DNA of 64,000 bases from Gossypium raimondii (GCF_025698545.1 NC_068570.1:59849924-59913923), one strand, 5' to 3'; numbered from the stretch's first letter, positions 24,101-35,778 are shown. The notes: generated from the letters alone by a model not told the origin. Numbers and translations: made by a program.

Positions 24101-25136
24101 GGTAGGCGTGATCGATAGTGAGTACATTGTACATAAGGGCATACAAAGTTTGGGTGGGAGCGGGTATCCCGCAACAAGGACAACCGTAAAGGTTCTACTT
24201 CGCCACCTTCATTCATATTTTACTGAACTCTTTGGTAACATGTTTCTACAAGTTTATTTATTGCGGTTCTTGATGTAATTTGCTCATAACAAGCATAGAG
24301 AATAGGTATTTGCTTCAAGGAGTCTTTGTCAACAATGTTAAACACCGAGTGCCTAAACCCGAAATTCCTTTCATTGTTTGCTGCCAACATTTGGCAAAGT
24401 AACCATATCATTGGTTTTTCGAGTTCATCCTTATTTGTTTCTTTGAATAATGGAAGCCTTTAATTCTTCCATCTCACTTTTCTGCACTGAGTTTTTTCTT
24501 GTCATATCATCAAGGTTATCTTATTTCACTTGCTTCCTTAATTGATTTTCCTTCCAATGTGCAGAGAAATGGGGCTTCGGGTTTTGACCTACGAACCGAG
24601 GTGAGATTATGTTTCTTCAATCTACTCCCTTATACGAACAAAAGAAATGGCGTTGAACATTGTAGATTAGACCCTTATGCTATAAGAAAGTCCAATCTAT
24701 ATAGCATGATATTGCCGCCCGGCTTTAGACAATAACTTCTTGATAACCATATGAAGTAGTATAATGCATATTGTGTCCTTTAGGTAAAAGAAAGATCGTT
24801 GGCATTCAATAGTAATCGCCTCGATACCGGACTTTTCTTGTTACGGGCTTCTTTGTCACCCCGCAGCCCTTGAATTTACAACGATTTGTTATATTCGAGC
24901 CGAGCCGAGTCCGAAATACTACTAAGCTCGAGCTCGACATCTGTTTTAAGCTTGAGAGCACTAATGTCTCATTTACACTTCTAACTACTGCACAGATTCG
25001 GAGGCAATCAACATGGGAACTTGAAGTCTTTAAAGAGCGATGGAACCGAGCCGTGGAAGAAGACAAGAACTGGGTAGATCCATTTCTAAGGTATCAGAGC
25101 CGCAAAAAACAGACGTCAACACATTTAAGAAGTTAG
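21173..25136 (+). CDS. DUF707 family protein, with early 1-bp frameshift
   Basis: Exons: 21173-21261, 21429-21464, 22291-22398, 22512-22595, 22672-22790, 23002-23103, 23194-23304, 23377-23442, 23656-23722, 23878-23931, 24084-24191, 24565-24600, 24996-25136. The family (annotated as lysine-ketoglutarate reductase trans-splicing related) is plant-wide, with an N-terminal signal anchor; its function is not settled. Recognisable blocks are 'FTIILFHYDGNVDGWWDLD', 'WWFAKRFLHPNVVSIYDYIF', 'LWDEDLGVDHFDPKRYL' and 'NDLVHGWGMDMKLGYCAQ', then 'RRQSTWELEVFKERWNRA'. The family start MKQLPFMG is present at 21173, but the frame then reaches TAG at 21206-21208. One G fewer than expected in the run at 21193-21196 explains it. 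Starting at the ATG at 21211 restores a 360-aa frame that lacks the first 14 or so residues of the anchor. At the exon 7/8 join the protein reads T-K-T-W-R-V-Y, shorter than the V-H-R-R-V-Y I expect. All junctions are otherwise intact. Confidence 0.88.
21390..21882 (+). repeat. 174-bp tandem repeat triplicating DUF707 exon 2
   Basis: Exon 2 (21429-21464, 12 codons) and its downstream intron recur at 21603-21638 and 21777-21812, exactly 174 bp apart each time. Copy 1 has the AG acceptor (attttcag). Copies 2 and 3 read ttttcttg and ttttctca before the exon, so the acceptor is lost. Copy 2 keeps the GAAG/gtaagc donor; copy 3 reads GAAT/gtaagc. The start of a further unit is interrupted at 21883 by a MITE. 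Confidence 0.92.
21883..22190. mobile_element. Foldback MITE, family 1, in DUF707 intron 2
   Basis: Left end GGTAAAAGTACCATGGAGGC; right arm ends 'caggggccttgatg'. GTAATCC flanks it at 21876-21882 and 22191-22197. The neighbouring tandem units show the empty site ('gtgtaatccttaattcatta'), which confirms insertion here. The last 10 or so bases of the right end appear deleted, since the usual GTACTTTTACC is missing. Confidence 0.88.
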
Positions 25137-26578
25137 ATATGTTTGTTGGGTACTTGCACATAAGTAGTTCCTCATCCCTACTCTCATTTTAGACAACCTT
25201 CTGAATACGTAGAAACGTGTTTTACATTTACACTCGAGTCTGAGTAATTTATGTTTTATTATTGTTGGATACTCAATAATTTAATTTTAACTTAATAATA
25301 TTAGATTTTCTTTCATAATGGTTTTTTTCAGAGTTTTTGAACCGATTATTGTAGATATATATTCCGGTTTAATTCACGATTTGGCTTTCTCTATTCGATT
25401 TTTCATTTTGATATTTAATTTTTTTTAATCTAATTTGGTATCTAAACTTTGTTTAATTACTTTTTTTTATACCTAAAAACTAACAACTTAAAAAGAAAAA
25501 ATGGTTGGCCAATAAGAACCAATCAAAACTTAACATGTCATTGATGACATGGCGCATTGACCAATGATATGCCATGTTAGATTCACTCAACTTATCATGC
25601 GGCACAACTTGAATCCATATAATAGAGTTGTTTAACCCTTAAAATGTGTAATCGAAAATTTTTAATATTCCTCAAAAGTGATATTCTTATTTTTTTTTTC
25701 TTATTACTTTGCGATCATTCTTACTGTTGTTATCGAATGAATAGATTTGATCGACAATCGAATTTTTGTCTGACTTGTATAAGTCAAATTTTGAATAAGG
25801 TTTTGCGAAAATGCTTATCTGAATTTATAATTTCGATAATTCATATTTTGAATTGTATTTGTCTTGTTTTTTATGTTAATTATATTTAACATTATAGGGT
25901 TATCTAAATAATTAGATATTAATAATTCTTATGATGATATAATCATATTTAATACATATTCTCATGTCGATGTTAATTTTTTTAATTTAATCATAAATTT
26001 GGATTTTATTAAAATACGATGACGTGATATTTTAAGATTGTGCAAATTATTTTTATTTTTTTTAGGTGATGACACAACAGAATCTAAGTTTAGAGACCAA
26101 ATAAAAAAAGTCATCAAGTTTCAGAATTAATGTAGGCAAAAAATTGAAGGACCAAATTATAAAAAATTACCAAAATTAGGGACTAAATGTTATTTTATCC
26201 CAATAATTTCCAACACACGTTATAATAAATTCCACCCACATGCACTCCTCCGTTTTCTCTCTGCAAAACATTCAAAGAGCCATTACCATTATATGCGAAG
26301 CCGCTTTTTTCTCCTCTCTTTTCTCGTGATTTTCCTTTTCCCTTTAATTTGATCTATCAACATATAATTTTCTCGCGGATTTACTCATTTCGTGATGATC
26401 TAAGGTGGGTTTTTTTTTTCTCGATTTTAGTTTTCGATCATCTGTTTCATCATGTTGTTTGAGCGTATTTTTTTCTTTGTTGGTTTTTTCTGTTTGGTTC
26501 CCTAGAAAATCAGATAGAAAGAAAAGAGCATTAGTGATCCATGCGCAAGAATTCATAAAAAAGATCATTGTTTTTTTT
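25137..26578. other. Intergenic region and VPS28 promoter/leader
   Basis: No gene supported between the DUF707 stop and VPS28. The part 25380-26200 has complementary repeat phrases ('tatttaattttttttaatct', 'caaaaaattgaaggaccaaa', 'aattagggactaaatg') of foldback style. A GT at 26404 after 'gatctaag' and an AG before 'aaaatcagatag' at about 26506 could define a 5' UTR intron for VPS28 (inference). Confidence 0.5.
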
Positions 26579-27202
26579 ATGGAGGTTAAGCTATGGAACG
26601 ACAAGAGCGAGAGAGAAACTTACGAAAATTTCGCAGAGATTTACGCCATTATCAAAACAACAGAAAAGCTCGAAAAAGCTTACATAAGAGATATCATTTC
26701 ATCATCTACATACGAACCTGAATGTCAAAAACTCATCGCCCATTTCAAAACCCTAGCTTCCGCTCTCAAAGATACAATCCCCAGCATCGAACGCTTTGCA
26801 GACACGTACAAAATGGATTGCCCAGCCGCTTTATACCGTTTAGTAACCTCTGGAGTACCCGCCACTGTGGAACACCGTCGTGTTTCGACGGAAGGAACGG
26901 CTGCCTTTGTGGCGGAATGCGTACAAAATTTCATTACCGCCATGGATTCATTGAAGCTTAATATGGTGGCGGTTGATCAATTGCACCCGTTATTGACCGA
27001 TCTTTCGTTGTCGCTCAATAAACTTAGTATTTTGCCGGTTGATTTCGAAGGGAAGATGAAGGTGAATCAATGGATTTTGATGTTATCGAAAATGGAAGCA
27101 GCGGATGAATTGAAAGAAGAACAAGCTAGACAATTACATTTTGATTTGGAATCTTCTTATAATTCGTTTATGGCAGCTTTGCCTAATCGTAGTATTGGAT
27201 AA
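26579..27202 (+). CDS. VPS28: VPS28, ESCRT-I subunit
   Basis: A single-exon gene of 207 aa starting MEVKLWNDKSERETYENFAE, close to the usual plant VPS28 length. The N-terminal core (about residues 1-100: 'IIKTTEKLEKAYIRDIIS', 'YKMDCPAALYRLVTSGVPAT') binds VPS23/VPS37. The C-terminal four-helix bundle (about 115-207: 'FITAMDSLKLNMVAVDQLHP', 'LHFDLESSYNSFMAALP') contacts ESCRT-II in the family. ESCRT-I sorts ubiquitinated cargo at the endosome. The open frame extends upstream to 26405, but that extension is poly-aromatic and unlike VPS28, so I place the start at 26579. A 5' UTR intron is possible (see the upstream entry). Confidence 0.94.
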   Translation: MEVKLWNDKSERETYENFAEIYAIIKTTEKLEKAYIRDIISSSTYEPECQKLIAHFKTLASALKDTIPSIERFADTYKMDCPAALYRLVTSGVPATVEHRRVSTEGTAAFVAECVQNFITAMDSLKLNMVAVDQLHPLLTDLSLSLNKLSILPVDFEGKMKVNQWILMLSKMEAADELKEEQARQLHFDLESSYNSFMAALPNRSIG

Positions 27203-27413
27203 GTGATGAAGCTTGAGCTGCAGCTTCAACCCAGCAATTCAGCTCAACCTAGTGATGCTTGAAATTTTGATCTGAAAATTTAATAAATGAGACATTTGTT
27301 TTTATTTTGGTCAAATTCTATGAAAGGTCCTTGTTCCATGTATTTTTTTATCAATTTAGTCCTTTACTTATAATTTGATCATCTCTAGTCTTCATTTTTT
27401 AGAGCAGTTTAGG

Positions 27414-27710
27414 GTTAAAGTATGAAGGATGTCTCTTCGTTATAGGGATTGGATCAAATAAGTACAAATTGTAACTGATATAACATTTATTGTATAAAAA
27501 ATATCTTGAAAATTATTATTTTTTATCGCAGTTCAACTCGAAATAAAATATTTCATTTACAGAATCATAAAAACTATAAAAATAATAACTTTGAATTTGG
27601 CTTTATTTGATTCTTTTTAATAGCGTAGAGACTAAATTTGTCCATTTAATAGTAGAGGGACTAATTTGATCAAAGCCCTATAATAGAGGGACCTCTAAGG
27701 TATATTCACC
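27414..27710. mobile_element. Foldback MITE, family 2, downstream of VPS28
   Basis: The left arm 'gatgtctcttcgttataggg' is complementary to the right arm 'gccctataatagagggacct'. The right arm also contains 'tttatttgattctttttaat' and 'ggactaatttgatcaaagcc', shared with the KTN80 intron 9 element. Boundaries are approximate. Confidence 0.7.
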
Positions 27711-29512
27711 GAAAAGTTTTCATTCGTTTGGATTTAGATCAAATTTATAAAAGGTCATTATACTATATAGGAGGACATGGGTTCAAATGCGCTAAAACGC
27801 ATTATACTCCTATTTATGGGTCAGGGAGAGGCTATCGATAGTTCTAGGCATTGTCTCAAAAAAAGCGGATATAATCAAAACATACCAAATTATATTAATT
27901 TTTCCTTTACATTAAATAATTATAAATAAAGTACATTAATATTATATTAAATAATTTTAGAACATATTAACATTAGAACTTCTATATTATAACTTATTTA
28001 ATATAATTTAATTCGCTATCGTTTCCTTTCACTAACACATAAACTTATCATATCGATCATAACTTTATTTTGTCCTTTAATATTTAACAAATGTCCAATG
28101 TAAACTTAACAAAACATGCAGGATATAAGAAAATAATACAAATATACACTGTAGAGCAATAATAGAACAAAGTCGCACCGAAATGCATTAACAGAATAGA
28201 GAGAGCGCTAAACGTTTCCTAATGGCATGTCATCTATATCACACTATAGTTCGCATCTTGTCTACATGGTCATGTGTAACAAAATTAACTTCACTTTTAG
28301 TTATTTATTTTTTAGAACAACACACATACTTTTGAATTCTTTACAATTTGATCTTTTTTATTAAGAATTCTGTGAAAATAGAATGTCGATAATGATAATA
28401 TATCAAAAAAGAAAGAAAGAAAAATAGTACACACAGATTTTAAGTGGAAATCTTTTCGGGAAAAAATCATGGGCAGAGGAGAAGAAAATTTACTATGTCA
28501 AATTCGAATGATACAAGAGGAGAGACAACTACGTCTAGTTATAGGTTTGTAAACCATATTCTAATCAAAGTCAAATAGAATTAATGCAGTAAGGTTAAAA
28601 CACTTTATTCTAATCAACATCAAATAGAGGTAGTATACTTCTATACGGATTTCACTTGTGCAGCTTGTACCATATCTTGCCACTTGTATTTTATTTTAAC
28701 AAGAATTTGGGTCACATATCTCTAACAAATTTTATATGTACTGTAGTATCATTTCATCAATACTAGGAATACAGTATACCATCTCATAACACTTCATTTC
28801 CAACATCAAAAAATATAAAAAAACTATAAAAGTTCATAATTTAAAATAAATAAGAATACACATGGATTTCTTACAGTGTCATATTTAAAAATTAATGTTT
28901 TAGTTAATATTCGATAAAAATAACAACAATTGCACCTTTTTGAAAGGTGAACAATAAAGTTTGACTCTTTAAAAATTTAACGACCAAATTTAACTAAAAA
29001 AAATAACAAAGGTCAAATTCATAAATATTAAGGACTAAATTTATCATTATGTCAATTAAATAATATTATTAGGGATGATGTCACATTTGATACTTGTATA
29101 TCAAGTACCACAATAAAAACACGTATTAATAGTTCATGCAACACATTAGACATTTTCAAGTGCATGTATCATATTGGACATTTTATATATAAAAGTTGAA
29201 AATTCGAGTACTACATTGAACATTTTAAAGAACATTTTATAAAAATATAATCATCTTATTTAAAGAAAAGCGAAGAATATATTTGGATTCAGATATCCAA
29301 AATTTATAATATACAAAATAAAATGAATATTGTTATCCAAATTCAGATATATGAATTCTCGAATTGAATTACAAAGATTCGAAAATTTCGAGTTCAAAAG
29401 TTGATAATAACAGTTTAAAAATATTGAATCTGTAATATCTGAATCCGGAAAAAAAAAATTTGATCGGATGTCGAAAAAATAATATCACATGTAAAGTATT
29501 TAATCATCACCA
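27711..29512. other. Intergenic region between VPS28 and the syntaxin gene
   Basis: No gene supported. A SINE-like fragment occupies about 27765-27885 ('caaatgcgctaaaacgcatt', 'tctaggcattgtctcaaaaa'). Halves of foldback families are at about 28920-29050 (family 4) and 29080-29200 (relative of 46918). The remainder is AT-rich and I see nothing specific in it. Confidence 0.55.
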
Positions 29513-30436
29513 TCATATCTTTTTCGTCTTTATGAGAGTTATAATAGTTGGCAACAATGGCAAAAGGATGACTAAAATGAGAATAATCGCAGCAATAATC
29601 GCTATACACGTCCATTTCCTCGACGCTTTTTGATGTTCGCGCGCTTCTTCGAGTTGTTCCGTACCTCGCCGGACGAACGAGCTCGCATGCGCGACGTGGC
29701 TTTCGATATCGTTCAATTGTTGACCTTGAGCCTCGACGAGTGCCGCCATGTCGAGGAAGATCTGGTGGAGCTCAATCAAGTTCTTCTCGATTTCCTTAAC
29801 GGCGTCGTGTCGTTCTTGGATCTCGGAGATCGTGTCCATGATTCGACCTCTTCCTTGTTCTTGAATCGCACGTTGAAGGAAACTTTCACTTTCGCCGCTT
29901 GAAATCAAGTTCTCGATCGTGTCTTCATCAGGTTTTTCGCCGGTGATCGTGAAATATCGACGTTCAACGGTTTCTTTATATTCCGATTGCATCCTTGCTC
30001 GTAAGCTTTGAAACTCGTCCATCATTACTTTCAATTTCTTGCCTAACCCGCTAACGACGGATGTTCGAGTCCGATCTGAAGATGAACCGGGTCCACAACC
30101 CGGAGCATTCCGGCTCGCGGCGTTCGATTTTTCCAAGGCTTCAAGCTTCCCTTTAATGACTTTCACTCGTTTAAGAACCTGTTCAACATCAGAATCCATA
30201 CGAGAACGTAATTGCTTCATTGTTTTAGCATTATGCACCGTTTTACATTCTTCATTGGCTTCTTGCAGTGCTTTATAAAGCTTCTCAACGCCTTTCATGT
30301 CTTCTTTAACATTTTCAACATCTTCGAAGAACGTATCGAGATTAACCGTTTCATTGCCGGCTTCAATATCGTCCATATACGCTTGTTGTTTCAGGTCAGT
30401 ATATTTCCTGAACGAACTTGAGATTAAATCGTTCAT
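29513..30436 (-). CDS. SYP124: Qa-SNARE syntaxin of the SYP123/124/125 group
   Basis: An uninterrupted frame of 307 aa starting [20 protein letters not shown]. The Habc domain covers about residues 30-160 ('[20 protein letters not shown]', '[20 protein letters not shown]'). A linker with '[20 protein letters not shown]' follows, then the SNARE helix (about 205-267) containing the zero-layer glutamine in '[16 protein letters not shown]'. The C-terminal anchor is about 277-303 ('[20 protein letters not shown]'), followed by a short basic tail. SYP1 syntaxins act at the plasma membrane in secretion, and this subgroup is known from pollen tubes and root hairs. The exact paralogue is by recollection of the start and the [18 protein letters not shown] block, so treat the symbol as clade-level. 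Confidence 0.92.
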   Translation of the reverse strand: MNDLISSSFRKYTDLKQQAYMDDIEAGNETVNLDTFFEDVENVKEDMKGVEKLYKALQEANEECKTVHNAKTMKQLRSRMDSDVEQVLKRVKVIKGKLEALEKSNAASRNAPGCGPGSSSDRTRTSVVSGLGKKLKVMMDEFQSLRARMQSEYKETVERRYFTITGEKPDEDTIENLISSGESESFLQRAIQEQGRGRIMDTISEIQERHDAVKEIEKNLIELHQIFLDMAALVEAQGQQLNDIESHVAHASSFVRRGTEQLEEAREHQKASRKWTCIAIIAAIILILVILLPLLPTIITLIKTKKI

Positions 30437-30830
30437 TTTGCCTCAATTTATTTACTTTTTTTTCGAGTGAACACAGGGTTTTCTTTTAATTTTGATGAAG
30501 TAAATCTAAAATTTATTACTGAATTTGTAATAATGACTTCTTTTTTCTAGGATTTGGGTCTTCCTTCCTCTTCATTGACTGCTAATTAGCAATCCTAAGA
30601 GGAAGATGAGGTGACCCAAAGGAGAAAAAAAGGAAACTGTCATCAATCAAGGGAAAAAAACAAAAGGCTAATTTCTCTTTTATCTTTTGTAAGCAAAAGA
30701 AAATAGCTAATCTAAAAAAAGGCAAGGGCCATTTTTGTTTTTTATTTCATTGGATAATCAAGATATAGCTTGGTTGACCTGGTCATCCCTTCTTCTATCC
30801 ATTAATCACCCAAACATAAAAAATAATACT

Positions 30831-30960
30831 GGATGGGCGGTGCGTTTACTTGTGGTTAGTGTAAAAACAGCGATGGTGGTGAGATTAGATACTGTAGCGA
30901 TACCGTAACGTGAGACAAAAAGTAAGCTAAACACACCGCACCGCACCTAATCGCCCATCC
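30831..30960. mobile_element. Short MITE with G/C-rich terminal inverted repeats
   Basis: The left end GGATGGGCGGTGCGTTTACT is complementary to the right end, which reads 'cacaccgcaccgcaccta' then 'tcgcccatcc'. The middle is 'gtgagattagatactgtagc'. It lies about 400 bp upstream of the syntaxin start, so it could affect its promoter. A decayed relative is at 8253-8400. Confidence 0.75.
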
Positions 30961-30964
30961 AAAC

Positions 30965-32640
30965 TCACCCTAAGTGTGAAAGGGTTTTTTTAATGCAATC
31001 TTAATTGTCATTCAAAAAAATAACTTACTCTCTTTTATCCTATTAACACAAGAAAGCTTAAGTAAAAACACATATCTAAGAATAATCACAGTAATTAAAA
31101 AATGTTTCAAAAATATTCAACAACCCCATTATCATCCATAGTTTTCCTGAATAGTATAAAAAAAAAACATTGTAAATTCAGTTTCCCGTTTTATTTTGTA
31201 GGTATTTTGATTGTCTTCATAAGTTGTGATAGACAAATAATGATGTTTGTTGTTGCTGAATCTCCACCAGCCACCAACAGTTTCTCTTAGTAAGTGGGTT
31301 GGCTATAGATACTTAAATGGTGGGTTATTGTTGCTTTCTTAAATTGTTTCAGTTTTGATCATATTTCAAAATAATAAATAATTTCACGAGTCCGTTTGTA
31401 CCCGTGTTGTTTTAAATTTTATATGATTTTTTTGTTTGTTTTCTATTGTTTAATAAGTTTCTACTAATTTTGAAAGTTTTTGTCTAGCGTTGTATAAGTT
31501 TATTAATCTTACTCTTGCAAGTGATTTTATGAATTATTTTGTCACTTTCCTTTCTAATTTTATAGATGCTCGGTTCTTTTATCGATTCTACCACTACTTA
31601 TTAAGGTTGATTTTCTTTTCTTGATAAGTGTTTGTAATCACTCCAGATATATCATGCTTAATTTATGACAAATTCAATCATCAACGTACCGTAATTGTTC
31701 TATTAATGCAAAATATTTAACGTATTGATGGAGCTTGTCCTCATCGCTAATAACGAGTATTTTTCTCCCAAATGATATGACTCTCTTTATAAAATTAACT
31801 AATAAACTTTCTTTTAAAATAATATGTAATTTTTACTAACAACAAAATATTAGGGCTTTTTCCCCATAACCGTTTTCTCAATTATTGTTTTTTTTATAAA
31901 ACCGACAACTCAATGAAAATTCATAACAAAAATATATATTTATCATAAAAAATACCTATTTACATATATTATGGTGTCCTTTGCTCTGATCAATGAAAAT
32001 TCCACATAAAACTTCATGTAAAAGGATACCAATATTTTATATGGTTTATAATTAAATTTACATAAAAAAATTGATATATAATTAATCTAATTTAAAATAT
32101 AAAAACGAATGACTTAAAGTTTAAACAGACCTTATTAGAGTAAAAAATAATAATTTTTGAATTTTGAAAATTTCATATTTTTCATGTTTATAAATTTTAA
32201 AAATATTTTATTTTTATAATTTTAATGAATTTTAATTTTCAGAAATTTTAAAAATTTTAATTGAAAATGCAACTTAATTTTAAAAATTTTTTATAATTAT
32301 TTATGTACTTTTAACAAGTAAGAATTACCTTGACAGGAATAATATATATTGAGGCTAAAAGAATTATTTTACTTTTCTTTATAACAACCACATAACTAAT
32401 TTTTTAAATAAAAAAAATATAAAATTTTAAAATTTTAAACTTAAAATATAAGTACAAAATTTAAAATTTCAAAGTATGAAAGACTTTTTTGTTCACATTG
32501 AAACCTTGTTTTATCTTCAATAATAGGACGGTCCTACGTGCCATGCCATTTTGACACCCAACACCCACTCGAACATGTTAATGTCTACATCATCAACTAT
32601 GTGTCAATGTACGTGCCACGTCTAAATTTATATATTTTTA
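30965..32640. other. Intergenic AT-rich DNA
   Basis: No supported gene. An open frame at 31102-31290 (62 aa) has no recognisable motif. From 32140 to 32470 the sequence is a dense mix of 'ttttaaaattt' phrases, typical of decayed repeat DNA. I see nothing else I can support. Confidence 0.5.
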
Positions 32641-32642
32641 AA

Positions 32643-33390
32643 GGATAATTTATACTGATAGCCACTCAATTATTATTATTATTATTATTATTTTTTGTTA
32701 TCCAACTATTAAAAGTTACAAAATAGTCCTCCAAAACTTTTTCCTTTTGGTTACCTGACTATTTGAATTTTTCTTTTCTAGACATCAACCGTTAAATTGC
32801 TAACGGAAATATAACTTGGCAGCTTTTAAAATTAGCATAATAATAAATTTAACACTCGACATTTATACATTGTGTCAATTTAGTATTGATTACAAAAAAT
32901 TGCCCTCAACATTTATACATTGTGTAATTTGTTGTTGTTGTTTCTACCGCTCTAATTTTTTTGTGACATTAAGGGTTAATTTTTAAAGAATGATAAAATA
33001 TGAAAATTGTTATCTTAGATTTTTGGGTGTTATTTTTATATATTTCGATCGAGATATAGTTGATAGATTTGTTTTTTAGCATTTTAGGTGAAAATGTCAC
33101 AAATAAAAGTAATTAAAAAAAAACCAAATTACACATTGTGTAAACATTGAGGGTTAAATTTTTTAGAATCAAAACGAAATTGACACAATGTATAAATGTT
33201 GAGGGTTAAAGTTACTATTATGTCAAATTTAAAACTGTCACATCATCTTTTCGTCAGCCATTTAACAACCGGTGACCAAAAGAGAAAAAATTGAATAGCT
33301 TGATGACCATTTTGTAATTTTTCATAGTTAGTTGACCAGGAAAAAAACTTACCGGTAATTGGGTGACTACAAGTGTAGTTTACCCTTTTT
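32643..33390. mobile_element. Foldback element containing a second foldback element
   Basis: The outer arms are 'actattaaaagttacaaaat' and 'ttttggttacctgactattt' on the left, and 'gaccaaaagagaaaaaattg' and 'ttttgtaatttttcatagtt' on the right. The inner palindrome is about 32835-33222. Its arms contain 'catttatacattgtgtcaat' and its complement 'attgacacaatgtataaatg' over about 95 bp. The left outer arm includes an ATT microsatellite (32669-32692). Confidence 0.75.
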
Positions 33391-33429
33391 TAAACCTACC
33401 AGTAGTTGGGTGACTACCGGTAATTGGGT

Positions 33430-34220
33430 AAACTATATAAATGGTCATCCCATTATTAGAAATTTTTTTGTTAAGTCACTCGACTTTAAAAATTACAAAT
33501 TAGTCACCTAACTTATCATTTTATTTTATATTATTTTAGTCCAAAATTATTAAAATACTAATAATTTGCTAACTCATTCGTTAACTTCGTGAAATGTATT
33601 TTTAATCATTATTTTTCGCATAATTTCCATGTCATTTAATAATTAATGTAAAAAGCTAAAATATTTAAATGTTTCGTATAATTAAAGAAAACATTATTTA
33701 ACTTCAACAAATTACAAAATAGTTAGTAAAGTATTTGAATATTTTCATTTAATTCATTAAAATATTCGAAAGTTTTTATTCAAGTTACTGTACTATTAAG
33801 TTTTTTTTTTATTAAAAAGTCCGGTTAGTGAATTCCAAGTGACGATTTGACGATCGATGCAGTAGATTAACACCCATCAATGAGTAGAAGAACACGCCTT
33901 AGATCCAAGCCGATACGAAGGTCAACGTTGGAGATTGAAGAAGAAAACTATTTGAAATTTAGTTTGCAGATTCGTGACATTCAAAGTTGTTTCATGATTT
34001 AAAAAAAAAAAAAACTAAACTGCAAAAGAGAAGGGAGGGAAAGCTTTCAATTGATACAGGTGGTATAAATAGAGAATGTTATATAACAACGGTTTTAACA
34101 ACCCAACAACTTAAATGAAAATTTATGAATAGTTTAGTGACCATTTTGTAACTTTTTGATGTTAAGTGACCAAAATGTAAACATACTAATACTTTAGTGA
34201 CCTTAGGTGAAATTTATCCA
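33430..34220. mobile_element. Foldback element, family 3, diverged
   Basis: Left arm 'attagaaatttttttgttaa', 'gtcactcgactttaaaaatt'. Right arm 'agtttagtgaccattttgta', 'aagtgaccaaaatgtaaaca', 'gtgaccttaggtgaaattta'. The interior 33780-34080 resembles the interiors of the 34366 and 47437 copies ('gattcaatgattggta', 'gtttcatga'). Ends are approximate. Confidence 0.55.
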
Positions 34221-34365
34221 AAGATACTAAAACAGCGCCTTGTTTGGCCAAAAAAAGGCAAATTAGTCAATTTCCAATAATAAATTTAAAAAACAAATGA
34301 GTACGGCCAACATAAGAATTAAATATAAAAATATAAAAGAGTACGGTCTAAAACTAAAAAAAAAA

Positions 34366-35440
34366 AGTTAAATTACACTTAAGGTCACTAAACGGTTAGT
34401 AACTTTACGTTTTGGTCACTTAATTTCAAAAAGTTATAAAATGATCCCTGAATCATTCAAAAGTTTCCATTTAAGCCACTTGGTTAGGCTGTAAAAATTT
34501 CTACTCTATAACCTTCTTTGTTCGCACCACCTGCACTAATTGAAAACTTTCTTCCCCTTCTCTTTTATAGTTTAATTCCATTTTCATGAAACAGTTTTGA
34601 AACGTCACGAATTTGCGAACCAAAATCTCAGATAGTTTTCTTCTCCGATTTTCAACACTGACTGTCAGATCAACTTGGATATAATGTATGTTGGTTTACT
34701 AGTCAATGGGTATCCACGATACCAATCGTTGAATCATCACCTCGAACTCACTAGCTGAACTTTTTAATAAAAAAATTTATTAGTTTAGTAACTTGAATAA
34801 AAACTTTCAAATCATTCAGTATGGGGGTGTTCAAACGGTAGGTTCGATTATTAACAGAACTGAATTACTATTAACCGAATTATCCAAAATGTAAAAATCT
34901 TTAACTGTTAACTGAACGGAATATTTTTCCAAATACATTAACTGAAGCAAAACTGAATTAACTGAAATTTATATGTTTTTGTCTTTTGGTTAAATTAAGT
35001 ATAAAACATATAAAAAAACAGATCACTAATGTTCATTTTCTTTTTTTTAATAGTTCAAATATATATTATATTATATATATTATTTATTTTGATTAATATA
35101 AAAATAATAGTTCAAAAAATACATTGCTAATATAACAAATATATTATATATAATATATTGTTTAATTCAGTTAATTTCTCAATTTTGAACCGAATTAACC
35201 GATAACTGAAATTTTAAAAAACTATTAATTGATTGAACTAAATTCGGCCACCGACTGATTAACGAAATTAAATCGATTCGGTTGGTTAATTCGATTTTAA
35301 CCGAACTATGAACCCCCGTGATTCAATGATTTAAATGAACCTATTTATATAGTTTAATAACTATTTTGTAATTTTTTAAAGTTAAATGATTAAAATGTAA
35401 ACTTAGTGATAATTCAGAGAGAATGAGTGTAGTTTAGCGA
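34366..35440. mobile_element. Foldback element, family 3, split by a G-rich-ended insertion
   Basis: Left arm 'aaggtcactaaacggttagt', 'ttttggtcacttaatttcaa'. Right arm 'tttttaaagttaaatgatta', 'aaatgtaaacttagtgataa'. A second element is inserted at about 34821-35320, with ends ATGGGGGTGTTCA and TGAACCCCCGT and an interior of complementary 'ttaaccgaatta' and 'cgaattaaccgataactg' phrases. Candidate flanks CATTCAGT and GATTCAAT match at 6 of 8. Confidence 0.65.
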
Positions 35441-35452
35441 AAAAATTCTACG

Positions 35453-35471
35453 GCTCTGATCTGATCAGAGC
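35453..35471. promoter_or_regulatory. Near-perfect 19-bp inverted repeat upstream of CBP60
   Basis: GCTCTGATC and GATCAGAGC are separated by a single T. It lies about 310 bp before the CBP60 start codon, at the junction between the foldback element and apparently unique sequence. It could be a dimeric transcription-factor site or chance. No function is assigned. Confidence 0.4.
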
Positions 35472-35778
35472 TTGTGACTGAGAATTTAATTTATGCGAAT
35501 CCGACCATTTAGCTATAGTTACAGAAATTCGTTACTTGAAAACAAAAACGAAAATTCGCCGACTTTTCCTCAGTGCTTTTTAATTTACAAAAATCCAAAA
35601 TTTCCGTCTTTTCGCTTTTCTATGATAAATGATAAAATACTATTTTTTCCTGGAAATTTGATAAGAGAGAGAAATTTGTTTTTATTTATTTGTTTATTTA
35701 TGTTGTTGAATAGATTTGATAAAAGTTGGGTTTTTTTTTTTTCTCGTGAACCAAACAGGTTTTTCAGTGTGCAGCAAA

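Noticed and set aside
26405-26578. N-terminal extension of VPS28
   Set aside because: In frame with VPS28, but rich in Phe/Ser and unlike the family. The conserved start MEVKLWND is at 26579, and the region looks like a 5' UTR intron.
31102-31290. 62-aa frame upstream of the 32-kb repeats
   Set aside because: No motif, no promoter signal and an AT-driven composition.
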